Of a stretch of 64,000 nt of DNA, positions 1 through 9,131 are shown in pieces. Each line of letters starts with the position of its first letter. Within the stretch, counting starts at the first letter, position 1. The stretch covers positions 2,181,501 to 2,245,500 of the forward strand of contig NZ_CP013118.1 in the NCBI RefSeq assembly GCF_001443605.1. Reading direction: 5' to 3'. Position numbers and translations under genes: made by a program. A model generated the notes under the pieces. It was not told the DNA's origin and made no database searches. It was given only the letters and a program-made list of their open reading frames with translations. Origin of the DNA: Salinivirga cyanobacteriivorans (GTDB taxonomy: Bacteria; Bacteroidota; Bacteroidia; Bacteroidales; Salinivirgaceae).

Positions 1-270
1 GGAAAGCATCATCCGGGCTGTATTGGCTCCAACACCTGAAACACTTATCAGGTGCCTGAACAGTTCACGTTCATCTGTTGTAGAAAAACCAAATAATTGC
101 TGATTATCCTCACGATAAATGGCGTGAGCCAACAAAGTAAACTCTTCTCCCACTTTAAGCTCACTATATGTGGTTAACGAAATACTGAGCAAATAACCTA
201 CTCCATTAATATCTACAACACAATTGGTGGGGGTTAAACTCGTAATTTTACCTTTAAAATAATCGAACAT
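1..270 (-). CDS. ruvA: Holliday junction branch migration protein RuvA, N-terminal part (gene runs off the window)
   Basis: The 90 codons visible on the minus strand begin MFDYFKGKITSLTPTN and include VVDINGVGYLLSIS, the OB-fold opening of RuvA, followed by LFRHLISVSGVGANTARMML, the first helix-hairpin-helix segment. RuvA forms a tetramer that holds the four-way junction open while RuvB hexamers drive branch migration. The start ATG (complement of 268-270) agrees with the usual RuvA N-terminus. A TAnnTTTG promoter box lies about 28 bases upstream. The C-terminal RuvB-binding domain is outside the window. Confidence 0.95.
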   Translation of the reverse strand, partial: MFDYFKGKITSLTPTNCVVDINGVGYLLSISLTTYSELKVGEEFTLLAHAIYREDNQQLFGFSTTDERELFRHLISVSGVGANTARMMLS

Positions 271-297
271 AACAATTGATTTGGATATACAAGAGGG

Positions 298-305
298 CAA
301 AAGTA
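298..305 (-). promoter_or_regulatory. -7 promoter box for ruvA (TACTTTTG)
   Basis: Read on the minus strand the bases are TACTTTTG, a full match to the Bacteroidota -7 consensus TAnnTTTG. It is 28 bases upstream of the ruvA ATG. A TTTA about 19 bases further upstream could serve as the -33 element, but the match is weak. Confidence 0.5.
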
Positions 306-450
306 CGAAATTTAGCCTAATCATAAAAGAATGTATCCTATCATCAATCAATTACAAAACGGATTAATATACCTCAAAGCTTACAACAGAATTATTGGTT
401 AGTTATGGGCAATTCACGAAATTGTTTTAAGTTAGCCGTAAATATTTAAA

Positions 451-1134
451 ATGATACGCAGGTTACTAATTCTACAAATGCTTATTCTTGTTTGCTTAAC
501 CAGCCAGGCACAGGAAGAAAAAACTCGCTATTTTAATAAAGATCAGCTGGTGATAGAACTATTGTCGAACCAATGGCTTGATGCACCTGATGATGTGAAG
601 CTTCATCCCCGTTCGCTGGCATTTAACCTGCAATTGATGTATAATCTGGTTGGCAAGAACTCCAATGTGGCCCTGGCTGCAGGCTTGGGTTTACTCACAG
701 AAAATTATCAAATCGATGCCTTGCCAAAGCTTTCTGAAAACAAACTATCATTCGCACCGCTCGATGATGAACTGAATTACACATCCAATAAAATAAGATT
801 TACCACGGTAGAATTACCGGTAGAAATTAGAATAAGAAGTAACAAAAACAGCAGAAATAAAACCTGGAAACTTTACCTGGGAGGAAAAGCGGGATATATG
901 TTTCAAAGCATGCACAAATATAGTGGCGACGACCCCGTGAAACCAAACCAAAAATTGAAGCAAAAAACCTTCAACCTGCCCTACACAGAACAATTCACCT
1001 ATGGCCTTACTGCAAGGTTGGGCTACGACGCAATAATGGTTACAGCCTATTATGGATTAACTAATCACTTCAAAAAAGATAAAGCGCCAGCTCTATATCC
1101 CTTTATGGTTGGATTGACACTCTTTGTATATTAA
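451..1134 (+). CDS. outer-membrane beta-barrel protein (PorT/OmpW-like size), function unknown
   Basis: A 227-residue protein with a Sec signal peptide (residues 1-20, ending SQAQ) and alternating hydrophobic/polar strands with aromatic girdles, such as LYLGGKAGYMF and LTARLGYDAIMVTAYYGL. It ends in FMVGLTLFVY; a C-terminal aromatic is typical of outer-membrane barrels. Eight to ten strands would fit the length. There is no OmpA or plug domain. It stands alone, convergent with the cytochrome bd operon and sharing the intergenic hairpin. The barrel fold is a firm inference from pattern; the substrate or role is unknown. Confidence 0.7.
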   Translation: MIRRLLILQMLILVCLTSQAQEEKTRYFNKDQLVIELLSNQWLDAPDDVKLHPRSLAFNLQLMYNLVGKNSNVALAAGLGLLTENYQIDALPKLSENKLSFAPLDDELNYTSNKIRFTTVELPVEIRIRSNKNSRNKTWKLYLGGKAGYMFQSMHKYSGDDPVKPNQKLKQKTFNLPYTEQFTYGLTARLGYDAIMVTAYYGLTNHFKKDKAPALYPFMVGLTLFVY

Positions 1135-1175
1135 AAAGCTGTTAAAAGCAGGTAAAAGAAACCCGCCTTTAACAG
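1133..1175 (-). terminator. rho-independent terminator downstream of the cyd locus
   Basis: An 8 bp perfect stem CTGTTAAA/TTTAACAG (1139-1146 and 1168-1175) is extended inward by partial pairing (GCAGGT with ACCCGC). On the minus strand it is followed by five T residues (complement of 1133-1137), so it ends transcription coming from cydAB and the small ORF at 1198-1308. On the plus strand there is no T run, so it would be a poor terminator for the barrel gene. Confidence 0.65.
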
Positions 1176-1197
1176 CCTGATAAAGATCGACCTGAAT

Positions 1198-1308
1198 TTA
1201 TTCTTCAGTAAGTTTTGCGTCAAACTTCTTTAATGCCCAAATTACTGCGAAGTAACTAACCACAATTAAAACGGGCCACGATAAGAGCCATAATATTTCA
1301 GTTATCAT
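1198..1308 (-). CDS. CydX-like small membrane protein (36 aa), candidate third subunit of cytochrome bd
   Basis: A 36-residue ORF too short for most gene callers. Translation begins MITEILWLLSWPVLIVVS and ends KKFDAKLTEE: one transmembrane helix with two Trp residues near the N-terminus and a short charged C-terminal tail. AGGA sits nine bases before the ATG. It is the next gene downstream of cydB on the same strand and precedes the operon terminator. CydX subunits of proteobacterial cytochrome bd have this size, topology and gene position. The primary sequence is not an obvious match to E. coli CydX, so identity as a bd subunit is inferred from context. The 177 bp gap from cydB contains hairpins and may separate its expression from cydAB. 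Confidence 0.6.
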   Translation of the reverse strand: MITEILWLLSWPVLIVVSYFAVIWALKKFDAKLTEE

Positions 1309-1359
1309 AATTTATCCTGTTAAATTATCAATCATTTCTAAAAAAGCTATCTTTCTCAA

Positions 1360-1435
1360 CCAATCCCGATACGCTTCGCTATCGGAAAAAGGTGTCGTCA
1401 ATCCTGAACCAATCCCGATACGCTTCGCTATCGGG
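1360..1435. repeat. two identical REP-like hairpins between cydB and the CydX-like ORF
   Basis: The sequence CCAATCCCGATACGCTTCGC followed by TATCGG occurs at 1360-1385 and again at 1409-1434. Each unit folds as CCGATA / TATCGG around CGCTTCGC, the second with an extra C-G pair. Spacing is 49 bp start to start. A shorter relative of the stem (TCCCGA/TCGGGA) is found inside the 137 bp insertion near 10.1 kb. These look like a repetitive extragenic palindrome family. Confidence 0.75.
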
Positions 1436-1451
1436 ATATTTTCCACTACAA

Positions 1452-1478
1452 TTTCCCAAAACTACGTTTTGGGAGAAA
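1452..1478. repeat. hairpin directly after the cydB stop
   Basis: CCCAAAAC (1455-1462), loop TAC and GTTTTGGG (1466-1473) form a perfect 8 bp stem just downstream of cydB on the minus strand. There is no long T run, so it may protect or pause the transcript rather than end it. Together with the two REP-like hairpins it fills most of the gap between cydB and the small ORF. Confidence 0.55.
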
Positions 1479-1485
1479 TTAAGTG

Positions 1486-2649
1486 TCAATATACATGAGA
1501 ATCGGACTCCATCTCTTCCTTATCAATTTTCTTATTATTGATAGATCGCCATGCATATACAATATAAGCCAACACAAAAGGCACAAGCAATGAAACATAA
1601 CTCATTACCTTAAGTGTATATGGACTCGATGAACTGTTAAATATGGTAAGCGAACTACTATAATCGCCAACAACCGACGGATAATATGCTGTATTGTTGT
1701 AACCTGCAATAAGGAAAAGTGACAACACTGTAAATACTGTCCCCAAACCAGCGGGCCAAATCGCTTTATCGCAATCTTTTTTGAACAAACCACCAGCTAT
1801 TCCGGCCAATACCAGCAATACACCAATTACAAATACAATTCCCACAAGCGGCATCTCAATCAAATTGAAGAAGTATTTGTTGGCTTGCATGAACACATCA
1901 CCTGTTTCGGGGTTAACTGCAAATCCATCGCGCAAGAATAACCATATCACAAAAGTTAAAAACAATGCTACAAATGGAATTCCGTTTATCCACAGCTGCT
2001 TTTTAATTCTTGGTATTATTTCCTCATGGTCTATTGTATTTTGAAAATAAAGCAGACCTAAAACGCGAGCAAGGAAGAATACCGTTAATCCAAGCACTAC
2101 ATTATGCAAATTTAAAACAGCCTCTAGACCGTGTGCAGGACCAGTCCAACGACTTATTACAGGCGAGACCTCTCCTATAATATTGGTAATATTCATTTTT
2201 GAAACGTCAAATTCAGATCCGGTAAAAAAGGTAGCCACTGCAGTACCTAAAAGAATTGTGCCAAGGGCGCCATTCAGAAATAGAAAGACCTCAAAAGTAC
2301 GTTTGCCCAAAAAGTTGTCGGGTTTGGTGCGGTACTCATATGAGATGGCCTGTATAATAAATGCAAATAAAATGGCCATCCAAACCCAATAAGCACCACC
2401 AAAACTGGTTGAATAAAACAGAGGGAAAGAGGCAAAAAATGCACCGCCAAATGTCACTAATGTGGTAAAGGTAAACTCCCATTTGCGGCCAAGCGTATTA
2501 ACCAACATGGTTCTTTCGGCTTCATTCTTTCCTAAAGTGTAAATAAGGGTTTGCCCACCTTGTACAAAAAGTAAAAATACGAGCAATGATCCCAAAAGAG
2601 AAATAATGAACCACCAATAATGCTGCAAAAATTCATAAGATTCTAACAT
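1486..2649 (-). CDS. cydB: cytochrome bd quinol oxidase subunit II
   Basis: A 387-residue polytopic protein (about eight to nine hydrophobic segments) with the CydB layout. Residues 1-25 give the first helix (YWWFIISLLGSLLVFLLFV) and the protein ends in a cytoplasmic tail. It pairs with CydA in the heme b558/b595/d oxidase that reduces O2 to water using menaquinol, useful at low oxygen. It starts two bases after the cydA stop, so the two are certainly co-transcribed. Length is in the family range of 336-390. Confidence 0.95.
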   Translation of the reverse strand: MLESYEFLQHYWWFIISLLGSLLVFLLFVQGGQTLIYTLGKNEAERTMLVNTLGRKWEFTFTTLVTFGGAFFASFPLFYSTSFGGAYWVWMAILFAFIIQAISYEYRTKPDNFLGKRTFEVFLFLNGALGTILLGTAVATFFTGSEFDVSKMNITNIIGEVSPVISRWTGPAHGLEAVLNLHNVVLGLTVFFLARVLGLLYFQNTIDHEEIIPRIKKQLWINGIPFVALFLTFVIWLFLRDGFAVNPETGDVFMQANKYFFNLIEMPLVGIVFVIGVLLVLAGIAGGLFKKDCDKAIWPAGLGTVFTVLSLFLIAGYNNTAYYPSVVGDYSSSLTIFNSSSSPYTLKVMSYVSLLVPFVLAYIVYAWRSINNKKIDKEEMESDSHVY

Positions 2650-2651
2650 GG

Positions 2652-4220
2652 CTATTTCCCTCCTTCCTGGTCTTTTGGACCAATTTTAATTTGACGAATA
2701 AGAATTTTTATTTCAGCTATGAGCAATGCCGTGAATATGGCAGCAAACAACCAGAATGTAATTTGCACTGAGCTTGCATCAATCTGAGAAACGGCTGCAA
2801 CTGTTGGCAATAAATCCTGTATAACCCAGGGTTGACGACCTACTTCAGCTACAATCCATCCGGATTGAGATGCAATGTAGGCCAGCGGTATACTAAACAA
2901 ACTGACCCATAAAAACCACTTTTGTTTGGCAAGGTTGCCCTTATTCACGAAGAATAGCGCCAAAGCAAAAAGAAGAATAAACAAAAAGCCCAGCGCTACC
3001 ATAATATGAAATGCGTAGAAAGTAAGCGGTACATTGGGGATAACGCTTTTAGGATCGTTTAAATAGCCATAGCCAAAATACTGGAAGTTTTCTTCCATCG
3101 TAAGCCTGTGCTTTTTGGCTGCCTCATCATTTCCGGCTTCTTTGGCACGACGGAAATCGGCCAGGGCATTAATGGCTATCTTACCGCGTTTAATCTTTTC
3201 CTCTACGGATATGCCTTTGAAGGTTTTCCCTTCTTTATTGGTATATTCATAACCATCAACTAAATCCTTTACACCGGGTACAAATGCATTGGCATCTCTG
3301 TAACCAAGTAAAGAAAGTAATTTTGGAATTTCCATTTTAAACAGAAATGCATCCTTATCGTCGTTATACTCCTTGCCGGGCGTTAGTGCGCCTATTGCCA
3401 CAAGGCCTGCCCCTTCCTGGCCTTCATACAAACCTTCCATTGCAGCAAGTTTCATTGGCTGTTTCTGAGTTACATGATAGGCACTTCCATCACCCGTCAT
3501 CACGAGAAACAAACTGGTAATTAAACCAAAAACTGAAGCTACTACAATGCTCCGTTTTGCCATTAATTTGTGGCGGCCTCTTAGTAAAAACCATGCACTT
3601 ATTCCAAGTACAAAAATGGAGGCCAGCACATAACCCGACGAAATGGTATGTAAAAATTTATTGATTGCAACGGGGGATAAAAAAACCTCCCAAAAGTTCT
3701 CCATTTCATTGCGTGCTGTTTCGGGATTAAACTTCATGCCGGCAGGGAACTGCATCCAGCCGTTGGCTACCAGTATCCAGAGTGCCGAAAGGTTGGCTCC
3801 AAAGGCTACCAGCCATGTAGAAATTAAATGGAACCGCTTACTTATTTTGTTCCATCCGAAAAACATCACCGCTATAAAAGTGGATTCGAGAAAAAAGGCC
3901 ATAATACCCTCTATGGCCAGTGGCGCACCAAAAATATCGCCCACAAACCAGGAATAATTGGACCAGTTGGTTCCGAACTCAAATTCCAGGATAAGGCCGG
4001 TGGCCACACCAATGGCAAAGTTAATACCGAACAGGGTCATCCAGAATTTAGTGATTTTCTTCCATTCAGGATTTCCCGTTTTTACATAGATGGTCTCCAT
4101 AATGGCCATGATGAACGCCAACCCCAACGTAAGGGGTACAAACATCCAGTGATACATAGCAGTAAGTGCAAACTGTGCACGGGACCAATCTACCAGGGAC
4201 AAGTCTACATTTTCTATCAT
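2652..4220 (-). CDS. cydA: cytochrome bd quinol oxidase subunit I
   Basis: A 522-residue CydA. Near the N-terminus FALTAMYHWMFVPLTLGLAF carries the axial His of heme b595/d. The conserved block GWIVAEVGRQPWVIQDLLPT lies near residue 440-460. The quinol-binding periplasmic Q-loop is long, with an insertion rich in Lys/Glu around residues 290-380, as in E. coli-type (long Q-loop) enzymes. It is transcribed with the DUF4492 gene three bases upstream and cydB two bases downstream. It would act as a high-affinity terminal oxidase in the inner membrane. Confidence 0.97.
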   Translation of the reverse strand: MIENVDLSLVDWSRAQFALTAMYHWMFVPLTLGLAFIMAIMETIYVKTGNPEWKKITKFWMTLFGINFAIGVATGLILEFEFGTNWSNYSWFVGDIFGAPLAIEGIMAFFLESTFIAVMFFGWNKISKRFHLISTWLVAFGANLSALWILVANGWMQFPAGMKFNPETARNEMENFWEVFLSPVAINKFLHTISSGYVLASIFVLGISAWFLLRGRHKLMAKRSIVVASVFGLITSLFLVMTGDGSAYHVTQKQPMKLAAMEGLYEGQEGAGLVAIGALTPGKEYNDDKDAFLFKMEIPKLLSLLGYRDANAFVPGVKDLVDGYEYTNKEGKTFKGISVEEKIKRGKIAINALADFRRAKEAGNDEAAKKHRLTMEENFQYFGYGYLNDPKSVIPNVPLTFYAFHIMVALGFLFILLFALALFFVNKGNLAKQKWFLWVSLFSIPLAYIASQSGWIVAEVGRQPWVIQDLLPTVAAVSQIDASSVQITFWLFAAIFTALLIAEIKILIRQIKIGPKDQEGGK

Positions 4221-4223
4221 AGC

Positions 4224-4460
4224 TTATTTGTTAGGTTTGGTTAGTTGCTCAATAACAAATTTACTCTTTTCCTCATCGCTGTCAAACTGTGTTTCCAGAA
4301 TATCGGGAAAAAAGAAAATTTTCAGAATCGCGAACATGATAAATAGCTTTAAAAGTATCAAAATCCAAAGTTGCACACCATAGCGGGGCATGTCCCTGAA
4401 GCCTTGATAATAGAAGTTAAATATCCGTTTAAATATGTTAGGTCGCTGTTTTTTTTCCAT
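4224..4460 (-). CDS. DUF4492 protein, first gene of the cytochrome bd operon
   Basis: A 78-residue protein beginning MEKKQRPNIFKRIFNFYYQG, with one transmembrane helix (about residues 28-52, LWILILLKLFIMFAILKIFF) and a charged C-terminal tail. The F-x-x-Y-x-x-GF-R-x-M pattern fits DUF4492, a small family seen next to cydAB in Bacteroidota and some Campylobacterota. Its stop lies three bases before the cydA start, so it is translationally close-coupled. A role in assembly or as an accessory subunit of the oxidase is inferred from the constant neighbourhood; no biochemical role is known to me. Confidence 0.8.
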   Translation of the reverse strand: MEKKQRPNIFKRIFNFYYQGFRDMPRYGVQLWILILLKLFIMFAILKIFFFPDILETQFDSDEEKSKFVIEQLTKPNK

Positions 4461-4716
4461 TTCAGAATATTTAAAGTCTTACGAACGAAATATGTTTAAA
4501 CGAATTGTTAATTTATAACAATTCTAAATTGCCACAATAATAATACCAGTCCCATAGCACAAATAGACTACGATTGAATTAAAAAACTGATATAGAAACA
4601 AGTAAGCAAAGCAAATAAAAACACATATTTAAGCATATAGATTTTAGAATGTATATAAATTAGACGCTCAAATTCGTTTTGATAAATGATTTGTATTTCT
4701 TTCGGGTTAAATCCCT

Positions 4717-4724
4717 TATTTTTG
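4717..4724 (+). promoter_or_regulatory. -7 promoter box for sdhCAB (TATTTTTG)
   Basis: TATTTTTG matches TAnnTTTG and lies 38 bases before the sdhC ATG. A TTTG at 4690-4693 is the nearest -33 candidate, with 23 bases between, slightly longer than usual. The rest of the 302-base gap 4461-4762 is AT-rich and holds no ORF or hairpin that I can support; it must also contain the promoter of the divergent cyd operon. Confidence 0.5.
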
Positions 4725-4762
4725 CTTAAATCACATGCGTATAATCACCAAAAGTAAAATCT

Positions 4763-5446
4763 ATGAGTAATATAACAAAATCTTCGATAGGCCGTAAAGT
4801 ACTCGTTAGCCTGTCGGGACTTTTTTTGATGATTTTTTTATTGGTTCACCTCGCCGTGAACCTGACACTCATTTTTGATGACACGGGCGAATTATTTAAC
4901 AAAGCCGCTCATTTCATGGCAACCAACCCGGCCATCAAAGTAATGGAACCTGTCCTTGCGCTGGGCTTCATAATCCATATTTTGTATGCTTCAATTGTAA
5001 CCCTGCGCAACTACCTGGCAAGGCCAGCCCGGTACAACAAACGCGATTCACAGGAAACCGGAGGCTGGGCTTCAAGAAACATGTTCTTTCTGGGATCTAC
5101 CGTATTCATTTTCCTGGTAATTCACATCTGGAATTTCTTTTGGAAGATGCGATTTGCGGGTGATCCACTGCTCGACCACATCACAATTGATGGAGAGCAA
5201 ATGGAAAATTCCTATAACCTTGTAGCAACACTCTTCAAATCAAGCTATATATACAGCAGCATTTACATTTTGGGTGCTATAGCTCTGGGATTGCACCTTT
5301 CACATGGTTTCTGGTCATCGTTCCATACCATGGGATGGAACAATGATATTTGGATGAAAAGGCTTCGTACCATTGCCATTGTTTATGCAGTTGTAATTGC
5401 CGGTGGTTTCATTTCAATTCCGGTATACTATATGATATTTTTCTAA
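4763..5446 (+). CDS. sdhC: succinate dehydrogenase/fumarate reductase cytochrome b subunit
   Basis: A 227-residue membrane protein with five hydrophobic segments, the B. subtilis/Wolinella-type cytochrome b558 subunit that carries two b hemes and reacts with menaquinone. His in LLVHLAVNL (residue 29), FIIHILY, LVIHIWNF and LHLSHGFW are well placed as heme ligands. It is the first gene of a tight operon, with sdhA starting 13 bases after its stop. It anchors the flavoprotein and iron-sulfur subunits to the inner membrane. Confidence 0.93.
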   Translation: MSNITKSSIGRKVLVSLSGLFLMIFLLVHLAVNLTLIFDDTGELFNKAAHFMATNPAIKVMEPVLALGFIIHILYASIVTLRNYLARPARYNKRDSQETGGWASRNMFFLGSTVFIFLVIHIWNFFWKMRFAGDPLLDHITIDGEQMENSYNLVATLFKSSYIYSSIYILGAIALGLHLSHGFWSSFHTMGWNNDIWMKRLRTIAIVYAVVIAGGFISIPVYYMIFF

Positions 5447-5459
5447 AATCCGATAGTCT

Positions 5460-7400
5460 ATGACAAAAATTAAAACACATATACCCGAAGGCCCTCTGGC
5501 CGACAAGTGGACCAAGCATAAAGCCGACTTAAAAGTGGTAAGTCCGGCCAATAAACGCAAACTGGATATTATAGTAGTAGGTACAGGATTAGCAGGCGCA
5601 TCAGCTGCAGCCAGCTTTGCAGAACTTGGTTACAACGTAAAAAACTTCTGCTACCAGGATAGCCCCCGGCGCGCGCACTCTATTGCCGCTCAGGGAGGTA
5701 TCAATGCCTCAAAAAACTACCAAAACGACAACGACAGCGACTTCAGACTGTTTTACGATACCATTAAAGGTGGTGACTACAGGGCAAGAGAGGCCAACGT
5801 ATACCGCCTTGCCGAGGTCAGTGGCGACATTATTGACCAGTGTGTTGCGCAAGGCGTACCTTTTGCACGCGAATACGGAGGAAACCTAGCCAACCGTTCC
5901 TTCGGTGGTGTACTTGTTTCACGTACATTTTATGCACGTGGCCAAACCGGCCAGCAGCTTTTATTAGGTGCTTATGGAGCTCTAAACCGCCAAATTGCCA
6001 AAGGACAGGTAGAAATGTACTATCGCCATGACATGCTCGATGTGGTAACTATTGATGGAAAGGCTCGCGGAATTATAGCACGTGACCTCACAACCGGTGA
6101 AGTAAAACGCTTTGGCGCTCATGCCGTGGTAGTAGCTACCGGAGGTTATGGAAATGTGTTTTTCCTTTCGACCAATGCAATGGGCAGCAATGGAAGTGTG
6201 CAATGGCAGGCCTACAAAAAAGGTGCTTACATGTCGAACCCGGCATTTGTACAAATTCACCCAACCTGTATTCCGGTTCATGGCGACCAGCAGAGTAAAC
6301 TTACACTCATGTCAGAATCGCTGCGTAACGATGGTAGGGTGTGGGTACCTAAAGACAAAGACACTGTTGAAAAGCTTCGCAAAGGGGAAATCAAAGGATC
6401 GCAGGTACCTGAAGAAGACCGTGATTACTACCTTGAGCGCCGCTATCCATCATACGGAAACCTTGTACCCCGCGATGTGGCCTCACGTGCTGCTAAAGAA
6501 CGCTGCGATGCAGGTTTCGGTGTAAACGATACAGGAAAAGCCGTATTCCTCGATTTCAAAGATGCCATCAACAGATTAGGTAAAGACGCTGTTGAGGCAC
6601 GATACGGAAACCTTTTCCAGATGTATGAAAAAATCACCGATGTTAACCCATATGAAGAACCCATGATGATTTATCCGGCCATTCACTACAGTATGGGCGG
6701 ACTGTGGGTAGACTACAACCTGATGACCAACATTCCGGGATTGTATGCCATTGGTGAAGCCAACTTTAGTGACCATGGAGCTAACAGGCTTGGTGCTTCG
6801 GCACTGATGCAGGGGCTGGCCGATGGATACTTCGTAATTCCATATACCATTGGCGATTACCTGGCCGATGAAATACAAACCCCAAAGATCGACACCAACA
6901 ATGACGCTTTTACAGAAGCCGAAAAAGCTGTTAATGCCAAACTTGAAAAACTCAAAAACATCAATGGTAAAACACCGGTAGACCATTTTCACAAAGAATT
7001 AGGTCACATTATGTGGGATAAGGTAGGCATGAGTAGAAACGAAAAAGATCTCAAGTCAGCCATTGAAGAGATTCAGGCACTGCGCAAAAAATTCTGGGAA
7101 GATGTACGTATCCCCGGAGACCTCAAAGAATTCAACCCCGAAATTGAGAAGGCCATGCGCGTGGCCGATTTCCTTGAAATGGGTGAGCTTATGGCACGTG
7201 ATGCCCTTGAACGTAACGAATCGTGCGGCGGGCACTTCCGTGAAGAATCGAAAACCGATGAGGGCGAAGCGCTGCGCGATGACAAAAATGGGGCTTACGT
7301 GAGTGCCTGGGAATACAAAGGCGATGACAAAACGCCTGAAATGCATAAGGAAGAGTTGACATTTGAATTTGTTACTCCGACACAGCGCAGTTATAAATAA
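5460..7400 (+). CDS. sdhA: succinate dehydrogenase/fumarate reductase flavoprotein subunit
   Basis: A 646-residue flavoprotein. The dinucleotide-binding motif [13 protein letters not shown] lies at about residues 39-52 and the covalent-FAD His region at [17 protein letters not shown]. The substrate-site segment [12 protein letters not shown] is near residue 408-419, and [15 protein letters not shown] further upstream is also conserved. The enzyme interconverts succinate and fumarate. With a b-type SdhC and menaquinone it can run as fumarate reductase, typical for anaerobic Bacteroidota. No frameshift or missing active-site residue was seen. Confidence 0.97.
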   Translation: MTKIKTHIPEGPLADKWTKHKADLKVVSPANKRKLDIIVVGTGLAGASAAASFAELGYNVKNFCYQDSPRRAHSIAAQGGINASKNYQNDNDSDFRLFYDTIKGGDYRAREANVYRLAEVSGDIIDQCVAQGVPFAREYGGNLANRSFGGVLVSRTFYARGQTGQQLLLGAYGALNRQIAKGQVEMYYRHDMLDVVTIDGKARGIIARDLTTGEVKRFGAHAVVVATGGYGNVFFLSTNAMGSNGSVQWQAYKKGAYMSNPAFVQIHPTCIPVHGDQQSKLTLMSESLRNDGRVWVPKDKDTVEKLRKGEIKGSQVPEEDRDYYLERRYPSYGNLVPRDVASRAAKERCDAGFGVNDTGKAVFLDFKDAINRLGKDAVEARYGNLFQMYEKITDVNPYEEPMMIYPAIHYSMGGLWVDYNLMTNIPGLYAIGEANFSDHGANRLGASALMQGLADGYFVIPYTIGDYLADEIQTPKIDTNNDAFTEAEKAVNAKLEKLKNINGKTPVDHFHKELGHIMWDKVGMSRNEKDLKSAIEEIQALRKKFWEDVRIPGDLKEFNPEIEKAMRVADFLEMGELMARDALERNESCGGHFREESKTDEGEALRDDKNGAYVSAWEYKGDDKTPEMHKEELTFEFVTPTQRSYK

Positions 7401-7429
7401 TTGGTATTAATGATTAAAAAAAGCGCTTT

Positions 7430-8191
7430 ATGGCAGACAAAATATTAAAAGAAATAAAAGTTAAGGTTTGGCGCCAACAAGGCCCCAAAGCCAAAGGTAA
7501 ATTTGAAACATATACCGTTAAAAATATATCTACCGGTTCATCATTCCTTGAAATGCTCGACATACTGAACGACCAGTTGATTATTGAAGGGAAGGACCCG
7601 ATTGCTTTTGACCACGATTGCCGCGAAGGCATTTGCGGAACCTGCAGCCTTTATGTGAATGGCCGTCCCCACGGACCCGACGAGGATGTAACCACCTGTC
7701 AGTTGCACATGCGTAAATTTAAAGATGGCGAAACCATTGTGGTAGAGCCATACCGCTCCAAAGCTTTTCCGGTTGTAAAAGACCTGGTAGTAGAGCGTAA
7801 TGCATTTGACCAGATATTGCAAGCTGGCGGATACGTGAGTGTAAACACCGGTGGCATACCCGATGGCAACGCCATCCCAATTTCAACCGATGAAGCCGAA
7901 TCAGCCATGGATGCTGCATCTTGCATAGGTTGTGGGGCATGTGTGGCAGCCTGTAAAAATGCCTCGGCCATGCTGTTCGTTTCAGCCAAAGTATCGCATC
8001 TGGCGCGTCTACCGCAAGGTAAAGTGGAGGCCAAACGCCGCGTAAAAGCTATGGTAGCCAAAATGGATGAGCTTGGTTTTGGAAACTGCACCAACACTGG
8101 TGCCTGCGAAGCCGAATGCCCCAAAGGCATTAGTATCACTAACATTGCCAAAATGAACCGCGAGTTCCTGGCAGCAAAAATTCGAGACTAA
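7430..8191 (+). CDS. sdhB: succinate dehydrogenase/fumarate reductase iron-sulfur subunit
   Basis: A 253-residue protein with a plant-type [2Fe-2S] ligand set ([12 protein letters not shown], with the fourth Cys in TTCQLHM). The bacterial ferredoxin domain carries [13 protein letters not shown] and [15 protein letters not shown]. These clusters pass electrons between the flavin of SdhA and the hemes of SdhC. It lies 29 bases after sdhA and is followed by a strong terminator, so sdhCAB forms a complete three-gene operon. Confidence 0.97.
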   Translation: MADKILKEIKVKVWRQQGPKAKGKFETYTVKNISTGSSFLEMLDILNDQLIIEGKDPIAFDHDCREGICGTCSLYVNGRPHGPDEDVTTCQLHMRKFKDGETIVVEPYRSKAFPVVKDLVVERNAFDQILQAGGYVSVNTGGIPDGNAIPISTDEAESAMDAASCIGCGACVAACKNASAMLFVSAKVSHLARLPQGKVEAKRRVKAMVAKMDELGFGNCTNTGACEAECPKGISITNIAKMNREFLAAKIRD

Positions 8192-8210
8192 TTTTTTGAT
8201 GATAAAGCGT

Positions 8211-8241
8211 AAAAAACCGGGGCAAAGGCTCCGGTTTTTTT
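8211..8241 (+). terminator. rho-independent terminator of sdhCAB
   Basis: CCGGGGC (8217-8223) pairs with GGCTCCGG across a short AAAG loop with one G-T wobble. The stem is flanked by AAAAAA on the left and TTTTTTT on the right, so it can work in both directions. It sits 20 bases after the sdhB stop. From here to 8430 I see no gene. Confidence 0.85.
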
Positions 8242-8430
8242 ATGTTAGCATAGTCGAAAAATACAGGATCACTTCATAAAGTTGTGGATTTGTATTGAAT
8301 TGTCTATGTCGAATATATTACGACCCATTTGATGCTACAGCAAAAAGACATGGTTTGAATTGCTAGAATGTGAAAAACATTTCAGAAGTAACCTGAACAA
8401 ACTCCCGTAAATAACAATAGATCGCAGATT

Positions 8431-9131
8431 AAACGGATGCATACTGATAACGTTCGGGGTTATGATTGGAATTCCTCGGGTTTCAGTACCAGGTTTTTTT
8501 GTAAAAAGGCACAATTATGTTTCTCCTTATCTGTGAAAATCAGCTTATCTAAGATATCAGAGATGTTATTTTATTCAAATAATTACCGAACACTATGCTA
8601 CGACGAGAGCAAACATATGATATTTGGATTAATTAATCCGTATAATACGCGTTCTATTCTCGTGTTTTGTGCAATGGGGCACCCAATTTTGGCATAACCC
8701 TACTTTTTTTGCTACAGGTCAAAAAAAGTAGGCAAAAAAAAACCCGCCGCTTACAGAAAAGTGCTAAAAATCCATTCGTTATGGCTAAAGTTTACGAACT
8801 CACTTCGATTAAAAAATCGAAGCTCAAACAGCGCAAACTTTGACGCCATAACAAACAGATTTTTTTAACGCATTTTTCTTCATGCGGCTAGCTGGCAACC
8901 ATTTACCTGCTGCTCAACAACAAGCCCCAAAGCGAGTTGGCCGTTATCACACATGCCTGGATCCATATAACACAATTTAATTATAATAAACGAAACGGAA
9001 CGGGTCACCCAAAACAGAAAAATTAAGAGTCAAGTTGCTAATAATCAATTTTTATTTACCAAGTATCGTTTTCATGTACAAAACAGGATAAAAACTTATC
9101 GGCTACGCATTTTTCTTTAAATATCTTCGAT
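8431..9131. repeat. tandem ~700 bp repeat, copy 1 (701 bp)
   Basis: Starts at AAACGGATGCATACTGATAA and runs without a break into copy 2. Internal landmarks are GGATTAATTAATCC near 8626, a 13 bp perfect hairpin at 8699-8732, and a long imperfect hairpin bounded by GTTATGGC and GCCATAAC near 8777-8854. Copies 1 and 2 differ at only a handful of positions and by one A in an A-run, so the duplication is recent or kept uniform. The 86-codon ORF inside has no clear ribosome site and its differences between copies include three amino-acid changes; I do not call it a gene. Confidence 0.9.
8699..8732. repeat. 13 bp perfect hairpin in repeat copy 1
   Basis: CCTACTTTTTTTG and CAAAAAAAGTAGG surround the loop CTACAGGT. 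The same structure recurs at 9400-9433 in copy 2. On the plus strand no T run follows, so it is not an ordinary terminator. The perfect stem suggests that RNA or cruciform structure is maintained. Confidence 0.8.

Noticed and set aside
8777-8854. attC-like (integron) recombination site, because of GTTATGGC...GCCATAAC
   Set aside because: The core does not fit GTTRRRY/RYYYAAC (a T sits where a purine is required), no integron integrase is nearby, and the units hold no cassette genes.
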